A DNA stretch of 64,000 nucleotides from an uncultured Ilumatobacter sp. (GTDB taxonomy: Bacteria > Actinomycetota > Acidimicrobiia > Acidimicrobiales > Ilumatobacteraceae): NCBI GenBank assembly GCA_937919625.1, contig CALFRK010000051.1:1-64000 (forward strand), read 5' to 3'. Below are positions 42,299-49,622 of the stretch, piece by piece. Position 1 is the stretch's first letter, and each line of letters opens with the position of its first letter. The notes below the pieces were generated by a model. It did not search any database, was not told the DNA's origin, and was given only the letters and a program-made list of their open reading frames with translations. Made by a program: the position numbers and the translations under genes.

Positions 42299-42922
42299 AT
42301 GCAGATGGCGGGGCGATTGTCGCCAGTCGTGAAGGCGGCGGCGATCGGGTACCTGGTCGGAACCTTCCCAACGGCCGACCTTGTTGCGCGACGTGCGTCG
42401 GGGGGGCTGATCAACCTGCGCCAATCAGGAACCGGCAACCCGGGCGGCGCAAACGCCGTCAAAGTGCTCGGCAAGCAGGCAGGCAGTGTTGTGATCGCCG
42501 GTGACATCGCCAAGGGAGCGATCGCCTCGGCGATCGGTGCTGTCGTGGCCGGTCCGATCGGCGCCCACGTCGGTGGAACGTCGTCGGTGATCGGACACTG
42601 CTACCCCGTGTGGAACGGGTTTCGTGGCGGCAAGGGTGTCGCCGCCAGCGTCGGACAGTGCCTCGCCACCTTCCCGGCTTACTTTCCGATCGATGCAGCG
42701 GTGGCGGTCGTCACGGTGGCGGTGCCGCGGTGGAAGCAACGGGCGTTCGCGGCGACGGTCGTGTCGTCGGTGTGCTGGGTGCTCGGCGGCGTCGTGTGGT
42801 GGCGGCGCAAGCTTCCGAACGTCTGGGGCCCGAAGCCGACCTTGGGGTTACCACTGGCGTCGGCGATCAGCAGTGCCGTCATCATGCGCCGCTTCATCGC
42901 CGAATCGGCTCAGGCCGGCTGA
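42299..42922 (+). CDS. plsY: Glycerol-3-phosphate acyltransferase PlsY-like membrane protein
   Basis: A 207-residue polytopic membrane protein that would acylate glycerol-3-phosphate with acyl-phosphate in phospholipid synthesis. The PlsY motifs are recognisable: SGTGNPGGANAVKVLG (motif 1) and GHCYPVWNGFRGGKGVAAS (motif 2 with the GGKG loop). Several hydrophobic segments surround them. Start ATG 42299 or ATG 42305. It overlaps the DegV gene (TGATG). Confidence 0.83.
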   Translation: MQMAGRLSPVVKAAAIGYLVGTFPTADLVARRASGGLINLRQSGTGNPGGANAVKVLGKQAGSVVIAGDIAKGAIASAIGAVVAGPIGAHVGGTSSVIGHCYPVWNGFRGGKGVAASVGQCLATFPAYFPIDAAVAVVTVAVPRWKQRAFAATVVSSVCWVLGGVVWWRRKLPNVWGPKPTLGLPLASAISSAVIMRRFIAESAQAG

Positions 42923-43782
42923 TGCTGTCGAACCAGAGCAGCAATCTGGTGTTGGGTCTGGTCACCGACTCGAACAGCCAGATCACATCCGCGCTCGCCG
43001 AGCGCTTTGACGTGGAGGTGGTGGCGATGACGGTCACGATCGATGGCACCGAGTTTCATGAGGGCGGCGATCTGAACGCCGATCAGTTCTACGCCCACTT
43101 CGTCGATGGATATCGGCCTGAGATAACTACCAGCCAGCCATCGCCCGGCCAGTTCGTGGCGGCGTACGAGCGCCTGATCGAACGTGGTTGCAGCGAAATC
43201 GTGTCGATCCACATTGCCGAGGCGATGTCTGGCACCATTTCAAGCGCCTCGATTGCGGCCGCCAGAGTTGCGGTTCCCGTGCACGTCATCGACACCGGCA
43301 CGGCCAGTTTTGGGGTGGCCGTGTGCGTTTGGGCGGCGGGCGTCGCGGCTGGTCGCGGCGCGTTGGCATCCGATATCCGGAGACGAGTCGAGAATCTGGT
43401 GCCACGGATCGGTACAGCGTTCATGGTGGGTGTTCCGATGCTTACCGAGCGCGGCGGTCGGGCGCGCACGGTCGAACTCGATGGTGACGGCATTCCCGTA
43501 TTGACGATGAGCAACGGCAATCTGGAGATCCTCGATCGGGTGACCACGATCGAGGACGCGATCGACGTGATGTCGACATATGCCGCCGGATGGGGAGAGC
43601 ACGTGACGGTCGCGATCGGCGCCTCCGACGAATCGAGCGTCACGTTGGCTGACCGGTTGCAGATCGCGCTCTCGGGCCTGACCGGCATCGATGAGATCGT
43701 GCACTACCGGATCGGCCCCAGCGTCGGTGCCCACACCGGCCCCGGCACGTTCGGCCTGTTCGTGTTCCCCACGATCAAGTAG
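42922..43782 (+). CDS. DegV-family fatty-acid-binding protein
   Basis: A 286-residue DegV protein. It shows VTDSNSQITSALAERFDVEVV at the N-terminus, the ITTSQPSPGQF substrate-loop motif, IHIAEAMSGTISSA and the C-terminal HTGPGTFGLFVF. DegV proteins bind fatty acids and in some bacteria serve as FakB for the fatty-acid kinase FakA, which makes acyl-phosphate. That is the substrate of the overlapping PlsY gene, so the pairing makes metabolic sense. No fakA is seen in the window. Confidence 0.88.
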   Translation: MLSNQSSNLVLGLVTDSNSQITSALAERFDVEVVAMTVTIDGTEFHEGGDLNADQFYAHFVDGYRPEITTSQPSPGQFVAAYERLIERGCSEIVSIHIAEAMSGTISSASIAAARVAVPVHVIDTGTASFGVAVCVWAAGVAAGRGALASDIRRRVENLVPRIGTAFMVGVPMLTERGGRARTVELDGDGIPVLTMSNGNLEILDRVTTIEDAIDVMSTYAAGWGEHVTVAIGASDESSVTLADRLQIALSGLTGIDEIVHYRIGPSVGAHTGPGTFGLFVFPTIK

Positions 43783-43812
43783 TTGGTGGTTGTGCCAGGC
43801 ACAATTCCCAAC
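43782..43812. repeat. REP-like palindrome 1 (GTGCCAGGCAC core)
   Basis: 31-base palindrome: arms GTTGG/CCAAC around the core TGTGCCAGGCACA. It begins on the last base of the DegV stop and lies between convergent genes. The same family recurs at 45144 and 58800. Confidence 0.7.
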
Positions 43813-44301
43813 TCAGAGTGGTTTGGCCATCAGGCTGACGAGTGTGCCGTAGCTGGTTTCCCGTTGGCCGACCTCTTCGAAGCCGAGTCGTGCGTGGAAG
43901 GCCAGAGACTGATCGTTGCGCGGCCGCAGGTTGACCTCGAGCGCAAAATGTGTGGAGGTCGGCCGCCGTTGCGAGGCCAGCCGTTCGACCTCGGCATACA
44001 TCGTCCGCCCATGCCCACGCCCTTGAAATGCCGACGGAAACGCAACGCGATCGAGGTAGACGAAGTCGCCGTAGCGTTCGCTGAACCAGACGTAGTTCAG
44101 CGAGTCGTAGTCGGCGCCAGGGGCCAACACCAGACAGAATCCTGCGATCGTGTCGCCGACCTCGGCCACGAGAGCGATCGTTGACTGGTTGGCGATGTCA
44201 CCGAGGTCATTGATCGTTTCCGTGCCGACCGCCGGCACCTCGCCCTGGTTGATCCGGTGGATCGTCTCGAGATCGCCTGGCCGGTAGTCCCGCAGCAACA
44301 T
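43813..44301 (-). CDS. GNAT-family N-acetyltransferase
   Basis: A 162-residue GNAT protein: LLRDYRPGDLETIHRINQ at the N-terminus, VYLDRVAFPSAFQGRGHGRTMY (acetyl-CoA-binding Q-G-R-G-H-G) and FALEVNLRPRNDQSLAFHARLGFEEVG. The ATG at 44301 matches the family start; the longer frame runs into the next gene. The acceptor substrate is unknown. It lies 19 bp from the other GNAT gene. Confidence 0.85.
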   Translation of the reverse strand: MLLRDYRPGDLETIHRINQGEVPAVGTETINDLGDIANQSTIALVAEVGDTIAGFCLVLAPGADYDSLNYVWFSERYGDFVYLDRVAFPSAFQGRGHGRTMYAEVERLASQRRPTSTHFALEVNLRPRNDQSLAFHARLGFEEVGQRETSYGTLVSLMAKPL

Positions 44302-44320
44302 CGGGTCGACGCTACCCGGG

Positions 44321-45127
44321 TCATCCACCAGCAGAACCGTGTGGGCGAACGTACGTGGTGATCGTGAACCACGGCTCGAAACCATGGCGAATCAGGTTGC
44401 GTTCGGACGCCCCACCGGCGGCTGTCGTTGTTGTCGCAAGCTCACAACCGAGCGAGCGGGAAGCCTCCAGCCGATAGCGGATCAGCTCGGCTTGGACCCC
44501 GCGACGACGCTCGGATGGCACCGTTGACATCCCACCCAGCGTGGCAACGCCGTGGCGGACTGTCAGGCTGGCGCAACCGATCGGCCGACCGTCGACGGCA
44601 TCGCTGGCAAGGATCAGACCCTCGCCGTCGACCGTTGCGGCCACGCGTGAGAACACGTCACTGGCTCGGCGTGAGGCCGGGTCCTCGTGCCCCCACCCGA
44701 GAGCGGAAGTGGCCTGCCAGATCGCGAGCAGCTCGGTGTTCGCCGGTCGGATCACGATTGAATCGTCAGGCTCGCGCTCGATCCCGTCGAGCGATCGCCG
44801 CATCGCCGTCGTCTCGCTGCCGGGCTGGTAGCCGCGGTCGGTCAGCCCGGATTGCACCGAGGGATCCGTCGCGAGGGTCACCTCCACGGCGGCTGGCACA
44901 CCGACGGCAGCACTCCGGCGTTCGAGTTGATCCAACTCCTTGGTGGACAACTGGCCATCCAGGCCGACGGCGAGCGCCCGGTTGACATACATGCCGGGAC
45001 CACACAGCACGACTCGTCCGCCGGCCAGCTCGAAAGTTTCGCTGCCCCACGACGGATCGACTCGGGCAAGTTCGACAGCGAAGGCAGCGGCATCCTCGGC
45101 CCACGTTCGAAGCACCCGTCGGATCAT
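44321..45127 (-). CDS. GNAT-family N-acetyltransferase (two-domain)
   Basis: A 268-residue protein. The C-terminal half has a GNAT domain: GCASLTVRHGVATLGGMSTVPSERRRGVQAELIRYRLEASRSLGCELATTTTAAGGASERNLIRHGFEP. The N-terminal half (about 120 residues) resembles a degenerate second GNAT domain. The start at ATG 45127 lies 17 bases from REP palindrome 2. Function unknown. Confidence 0.8.
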   Translation of the reverse strand: MIRRVLRTWAEDAAAFAVELARVDPSWGSETFELAGGRVVLCGPGMYVNRALAVGLDGQLSTKELDQLERRSAAVGVPAAVEVTLATDPSVQSGLTDRGYQPGSETTAMRRSLDGIEREPDDSIVIRPANTELLAIWQATSALGWGHEDPASRRASDVFSRVAATVDGEGLILASDAVDGRPIGCASLTVRHGVATLGGMSTVPSERRRGVQAELIRYRLEASRSLGCELATTTTAAGGASERNLIRHGFEPWFTITTYVRPHGSAGG

Positions 45128-45143
45128 CGCCCCAGTCTGCCCA

Positions 45144-45174
45144 GTTGGTAGTCGTGCCAGGCACAACTCCCAAC
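45144..45174. repeat. REP-like palindrome 2
   Basis: Same 31-base layout as the one at 43782: GTTGG, core CGTGCCAGGCACA, CCAAC. It lies between the divergent GNAT gene and the ABC exporter operon. Confidence 0.7.
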
Positions 45175-45210
45175 TCACGCTTGGTGCTGACCGATATCGT
45201 CAGGGGCCGC

Positions 45211-46149
45211 ATGCCTACCGATTCCAACGCCCCGCTGATCACCGCCGAGCACCTCGTCAAACGGTTCGGTGACTTCGTCGCCGTCGATGGCATCGATGTC
45301 GAGGTGCCGCGCGGCGAGTCGTTCGGGTTCCTTGGTCCCAACGGTGCCGGCAAGTCCTCGACGATGCGCATGATCGGCTGTGTCTCGCCCGTCACCGAGG
45401 GCAGGCTGCGGATCTTCGGCCTCGACCCGGCGACCGACGGCAAGCAGATCAGGTCGCGGATGGGCGTCGTGCCACAGATGGATCAGCTCGACGAGCAACT
45501 CACCGTCGAAGACAACATGATCCTGTACGGCCGCTACTTCGACATCCCGCGCGCCGAGTGCAAGCGCCGGGCGAAGGAGTTACTCGAGTTCGTCCAGCTC
45601 ACCGACCGAGCCAAGAGCAAGATCGAACCGCTGTCGGGCGGCATGAAGCGACGGGTCACGATCGCCCGTTCGCTGATCAACGAGCCTGAGCTGCTGTTGC
45701 TCGACGAGCCGACCACCGGTCTCGACCCGCAGGCCAGGCACGTGTTGTGGGATCGGTTGTACCGGCTCAAGCAACGCGGGGTCACGCTGGTACTCACCAC
45801 GCACTACATGGATGAGGCCGAGCAGCTGTGCGACCGGTTGGTGGTGATGGATCAGGGCAAGATTGTGGCGATGGGCTCGCCGCGTGAGCTGATCGAGAAG
45901 CACTCGCCTCGCGAGGTGCTCGAGCTGCGCTACCCGGCGGGCACCAACGACGAGCGGGCCTCCGATCTAGACGGGGTTGGAAATCGCCGCGAGGTGCTCC
46001 CCGACCGTGTGCTGATCTATGCCGACGACGGCGAGGCGGCATTGGCCGAGGTGCATCGCCGCGGCAGCCGGCCCGAGTCGGCGCTGGTGCGGCGCAGCTC
46101 GCTCGAAGACGTATTCCTGCGACTCACCGGCCGGTCGCTGGTCGACTGA
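45211..46149 (+). CDS. ABC exporter ATPase (DrrA/NodI type)
   Basis: A 312-residue ATPase. It has Walker A GPNGAGKSS, Q-loop VPQMDQLDEQLTV, signature LSGGMKRRVTIARSL, Walker B LLLLDEPTTGLD and the His switch TTHYMDEAEQ. The C-terminal extension after residue 220 is typical of drug/polysaccharide exporters. Two ABC-2 permease genes follow in the same operon. The ATG at 45211 is preferred; the longer frame starts in the REP palindrome. The exported compound is unknown. Confidence 0.9.
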   Translation: MPTDSNAPLITAEHLVKRFGDFVAVDGIDVEVPRGESFGFLGPNGAGKSSTMRMIGCVSPVTEGRLRIFGLDPATDGKQIRSRMGVVPQMDQLDEQLTVEDNMILYGRYFDIPRAECKRRAKELLEFVQLTDRAKSKIEPLSGGMKRRVTIARSLINEPELLLLDEPTTGLDPQARHVLWDRLYRLKQRGVTLVLTTHYMDEAEQLCDRLVVMDQGKIVAMGSPRELIEKHSPREVLELRYPAGTNDERASDLDGVGNRREVLPDRVLIYADDGEAALAEVHRRGSRPESALVRRSSLEDVFLRLTGRSLVD

Positions 46150-46160
46150 CGGCATCGGTC

Positions 46161-46943
46161 ATGGGTACACCTGCCACCGTTCGTGCCTGGGAAAGTCACT
46201 TCACCCTGTACCGCACGATTTGGAAATCGAACATGCTCGGCGCCTTCTTGCAGCCGTTGCTGTACCTCGTCGGGATGGGTCTCGGGGTCGGCGCTCTCGT
46301 CGATCGAGGCGACAACGCCGAGAATCTGCTCGACGGGCTGACCTACTTTCAGTTCCTGGCGCCCGGACTGTTGGCAACCACGGCGATGATGGTGTGCACC
46401 AACGAGGCGATGTGGCCGGTGATGGGCGGCTTCAAGTGGATGCGCGGCTTCCATGCTCAGGCCGCTTCGCCACTGTCACCGGGTGAGGTGGCGGGTGGGC
46501 TGGCCCTATGGCATGCGACGAAGGGGCTGATTTCGGTCACCGGTGTAGCGGCGGTGTTGGCGCTGTTCGCCGAGACCCGCTCGTTCGGACTCTTGTTGGC
46601 GGTGCCGTTCGGTGCCCTGACCGGGGTTGCGTTCGCCGCCCCGCTGACGGCATGGTCGGCGACCCGCGAGAGCGACAATTCGTTCCCGGCCATCAACCGG
46701 TTCATCATCATGCCGCTGTTCTTGTTCGGCGGGGCGTTCTATCCGATCAGCCAACTGCCGAACTGGATGGAGTCGATTGCCAAGGTCACACCGCTGTGGC
46801 ACGGGGTCGAGCTGTGTCGAGGCGCAGTCCACGGCCGACTTGGAGTTGGCGAGGCCCTCGTGCACATCGCCGTGCTCGTCTCGCTTGCTCTTGTCGGATG
46901 GCTGGCCGCCCGGATCACGTTCGCCAGGAAGTTGGCGGCATGA
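46161..46943 (+). CDS. ABC-2 type exporter permease (subunit 1)
   Basis: A 260-residue membrane protein with about six hydrophobic segments. It has the ABC-2 features YFQFLAPGLLATTAMMVCTNEAM and FLFGGAFYPISQLPNWMESIAKVTPLWHGVELCRG. It follows the ATPase gene by 11 bp and overlaps the next permease (ATGA). Confidence 0.87.
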   Translation: MGTPATVRAWESHFTLYRTIWKSNMLGAFLQPLLYLVGMGLGVGALVDRGDNAENLLDGLTYFQFLAPGLLATTAMMVCTNEAMWPVMGGFKWMRGFHAQAASPLSPGEVAGGLALWHATKGLISVTGVAAVLALFAETRSFGLLLAVPFGALTGVAFAAPLTAWSATRESDNSFPAINRFIIMPLFLFGGAFYPISQLPNWMESIAKVTPLWHGVELCRGAVHGRLGVGEALVHIAVLVSLALVGWLAARITFARKLAA

Positions 46944-47752
46944 TCACGCTCGCCGGACTCCCGCTGCGAATCGTCCCCGTTCAGGTGATGCAGGCAACGC
47001 GCCCGCACCGAATGCTCGAACGACAATGGATGGTCAACCGGGCGGGTGGCTGGATGGTGCTGCTGTCGGGGTTTTTCGAACCGCTGTTCTACCTGCTCTC
47101 GATCCGGGTCGGTTTCGGCGCCCTGGTCGGCGATGTCGAAGACGGTGGCCGCCTGATCCCATACGCCGAGTTCGTCGCTCCGGCGCTGATGGCTGCCTCG
47201 GCAATGAACGGGGCGCTCTACGAATCGACGATGAACGTGTTCTTCCGGCTCAAGTACGACAAGGTCTACGACGCCGCGCTGGCGACGCCGCTCACCTCCG
47301 GTGACGTCGCTCTCGGAGAGATCGGGTACGCCACGATTCGCGGGGCGCTGTACTCGTCGGCTTTCCTGGTGACGATGTGGGCGCTCGGGATGACCAGCTC
47401 GGCCTGGGCGATCGGCATGCTTCCCGTGGCGATCCTGATCTCGTTTGCGTTCAGCGCGATCGGGATGGCGGCTACGACCTACATGCGCTCGTGGGCCGAC
47501 TTCGAATACGTGCCGTCGATCATGCTGCCGATGTTTCTGTTCTCGGCGACCTTTTACCCACTGTCGAGCTACGGCGACTGGCAGTGGGTGGTGCAGATCA
47601 GTCCTCTCTATCACGGTGTCGCGATGACGCGTTCGTTGAACCTCGGCGAATGGTCGTGGGCGTTCGGCGGCCATCTTGTGGTACTCGTGGCGATGGCTTT
47701 GTTCGGTGTCACCCTGACTGCCAAACGGATCGAGCGCCTGCTGCTTCCATGA
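46940..47752 (+). CDS. ABC-2 type exporter permease (subunit 2)
   Basis: A 270-residue paralogue of the preceding permease: YAEFVAPALMAASAMNGALYESTMNVFFRLKYDKVYDA and FLFSATFYPLSSYGDWQWVVQISPLYHGVAMTRS. Two non-identical permeases plus one ATPase suggest a heterodimeric exporter. Confidence 0.87.
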   Translation: MITLAGLPLRIVPVQVMQATRPHRMLERQWMVNRAGGWMVLLSGFFEPLFYLLSIRVGFGALVGDVEDGGRLIPYAEFVAPALMAASAMNGALYESTMNVFFRLKYDKVYDAALATPLTSGDVALGEIGYATIRGALYSSAFLVTMWALGMTSSAWAIGMLPVAILISFAFSAIGMAATTYMRSWADFEYVPSIMLPMFLFSATFYPLSSYGDWQWVVQISPLYHGVAMTRSLNLGEWSWAFGGHLVVLVAMALFGVTLTAKRIERLLLP

Positions 47753-47838
47753 CACCCAGACGCAGGCTGATCGGGCACGTTTCGTGAACGGGCGCCGGCG
47801 CGGTGACATGCCGTCGCGGAGGCGCCTACGCTGGCCGC

Positions 47839-48531
47839 ATGTTGTTCATGAAGAAGACCGAGATGATCGACGCTGCCGACGCCCTCTCCGGGCGCCAGAC
47901 CCCGATCGTGGTGACCAATCAGCACGTCGTGCTTGGCACACCGATCCAACCGCCGTTTCCCGAGGGCATCGCGATCATCTATGTCGCGATGGGCTGCTTC
48001 TGGGGCGCTGAGAGGATCTTCTGGCAGCTGCCAGGCGTCTACGCCACCGCCGTTGGCTATATGGGCGGTTGGACCACGCATCCAACATACGAAGAAACAT
48101 GCACCGCCCAAACAGGGCACACCGAAACGGTTCTGGTGGGATACGACCCGGCGGCGATCGACGTTGATCGGCTGATGAAGGCGTTCTGGGAGAACCACGA
48201 CCCGACCACCCCTTACCGTCAGGGCAACGACGTCGGCACGCAGTACCGCTCGGCGGTGTATCCCACGACGGCGGCGCAGTTGGCTGCGGTCGAGTCTTCG
48301 CGGGCTCGCTACCAGCAGGCGCTCACAGCCGCCGGGTATGGCGAGATCTCCACCCAGATCGTCCTCTCCGAGCAAGCTGGCGACGGCGTTTTCTACTACG
48401 CCGAGGACTACCACCAGGGGTACCTCCACAAGCATCCCGGCGGCTACTGCAATCACGGCTTTTGCCAGATCGGCTACGACCCCGCGACACACGGTCAGGG
48501 CGCAGCACGGGCAACACTGCCCCAGGCCTGA
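47839..48531 (+). CDS. msrA: Peptide methionine sulfoxide reductase A
   Basis: A 230-residue reductase of protein methionine-S-sulfoxides. The active site is MGCFWGAER with Cys53. The family pattern continues with TAVGYMGGWTTHPTYEETCTAQTGHTETV and the C-terminal YYAEDYHQGYLHKHPGGYCNHGFC, whose Cys residues are the likely resolving pair. An N-terminal extension of about 45 residues precedes the catalytic Cys. The ATG at 47839 is preferred over the upstream in-frame ATG. Confidence 0.93.
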   Translation: MLFMKKTEMIDAADALSGRQTPIVVTNQHVVLGTPIQPPFPEGIAIIYVAMGCFWGAERIFWQLPGVYATAVGYMGGWTTHPTYEETCTAQTGHTETVLVGYDPAAIDVDRLMKAFWENHDPTTPYRQGNDVGTQYRSAVYPTTAAQLAAVESSRARYQQALTAAGYGEISTQIVLSEQAGDGVFYYAEDYHQGYLHKHPGGYCNHGFCQIGYDPATHGQGAARATLPQA

Positions 48532-48636
48532 CAAAGCCGTTCAGCCTGGGTTCGACGATCTCCCCGGTAGAGTAGGGCGTTCGTGGTCGATCGATCACGC
48601 AAATCGACTGAAACACACGATTAGGAGGGCCATTCG

Positions 48637-48900
48637 ATGGCCGGAATTCTAGACAAAATCAAGGGCATGTTCGGCGGCAAAAAGGCCGCCCCCGACACCG
48701 CTGCTCCCGCAACCGCCAACGACGGCGACTCCAAAATGGACGGCGTCAAGGAAAAGGCCGGCGAGATCAAGGACAAGGTCGACGACCTCGTCGAGAAGGC
48801 CGGCGACAAGGTGCCTGATCCGATCAAGGACGTCGTTGAAAAGGTTTCCGACAAGATCGAGGACATCATCCCCGGCGACAAGGACAACGACGGCCACTAA
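48637..48900 (+). CDS. Small charged helical protein
   Basis: An 87-residue, Lys/Asp-rich protein starting MAGILDKIKGMFGGKKAAPD. Heptad-like repeats follow (VKEKAGEIKDKVDDLVEKAGDKV). It resembles the antitoxin/CsbD-like small helical proteins of actinobacteria, but no toxin gene is adjacent. AGGAGGG six bases upstream gives a strong ribosome site, and a strong hairpin follows, so it is a single well-expressed gene. The role is unknown; a stress-related role is a guess. Confidence 0.7.
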   Translation: MAGILDKIKGMFGGKKAAPDTAAPATANDGDSKMDGVKEKAGEIKDKVDDLVEKAGDKVPDPIKDVVEKVSDKIEDIIPGDKDNDGH

Positions 48901-48943
48901 ACCCGACATGGGGTGATCACACCCCGTCAGTGTTCAATAGTCT

Positions 48944-48979
48944 GCGAGCGTGCCACCCGGCGACGGGTGGCACGCTCGC
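48944..48979 (+). terminator. Terminator hairpin after the small helical protein gene
   Basis: A perfect 15-bp stem, GCGAGCGTGCCACCC with its exact complement, around the loop GGCGAC, followed by GTTTA. Confidence 0.7.
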
Positions 48980-49018
48980 GTTTAAGCCACGGTACACTTT
49001 GCTAAGATTTAACAGAGT

Positions 49019-49024
49019 TATACT
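49019..49024 (+). promoter_or_regulatory. Candidate -10 box for the pseudopilin operon
   Basis: TATACT inside an unusually AT-rich stretch (48998-49030) that interrupts GC-rich sequence, 83 bp upstream of the first pilin start. No clear -35 at ideal spacing. Confidence 0.3.
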
Positions 49025-49106
49025 CAACCCGTACTGATGCGTTGTCGATAGGCATGGATAGCAACAGCGCAGATAGGACGCGTTACGGAACTGAGGTTGG
49101 GTTCAC

Positions 49107-49622
49107 ATGACAGTTCGACGAGAAGGCGACACGGGTCGCCGCAACTCAAGGGGTGAAAGGGGTCGCCGGCATCGACGCGATCCCGACAGTGGTTCGACCC
49201 TGATCGAGATCGTCATCACCGTGGTACTGATGGGAACCGTGATGGTCGCGATCATGTCGGCCGTCGTCGCCGCGATCGGGGCATCCAGCACGGCTCGGTC
49301 CGCGGCACGTGTCGAGACGGCGATCGTCAATGCCGCCGACCGCGTCAACCGTGCGCCCAAAAAGTGTGATTACTCCATCTACGCAAAGGCGGCAGTGCAG
49401 ATCGAGGGATGGGATCCCTCGCAGGCCACAGTCACTCAGGAGTACTTCATCCCTGGCCCCACAGCGGCTGACGCCGGTACATGGGCGACAGGCAATCCGA
49501 ACACTCCCGGCTGTTCAGCCGACGAACCGACCGATCTGCTCGTGCAACGAGTCACGATCAATCTCACCAGCCCTGACGGCAAGGTGACCCGATCTATTGA
49601 GGTGGTGAAGTCCGATGTCTAA
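49107..49622 (+). CDS. Prepilin-like protein (type IV pilus/pseudopilin family)
   Basis: A 171-residue protein. After a 29-residue basic leader comes a class III signal: DSGSTLIEIVITVVLMG, with cleavage expected after Gly29 and Glu at +5, then a hydrophobic helix. The globular part has two Cys (CDYS, PGCS), possibly a disulfide. It overlaps the next pilin-like gene by 8 bp. It is probably a minor (pseudo)pilin processed by a PilD-type peptidase that is not in the window. Confidence 0.8.
   Translation: MTVRREGDTGRRNSRGERGRRHRRDPDSGSTLIEIVITVVLMGTVMVAIMSAVVAAIGASSTARSAARVETAIVNAADRVNRAPKKCDYSIYAKAAVQIEGWDPSQATVTQEYFIPGPTAADAGTWATGNPNTPGCSADEPTDLLVQRVTINLTSPDGKVTRSIEVVKSDV

Noticed and set aside
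48637-48900. Antitoxin of a toxin-antitoxin pair
   Set aside because: No toxin-like gene lies next to it; it stands alone with its own ribosome site and terminator.
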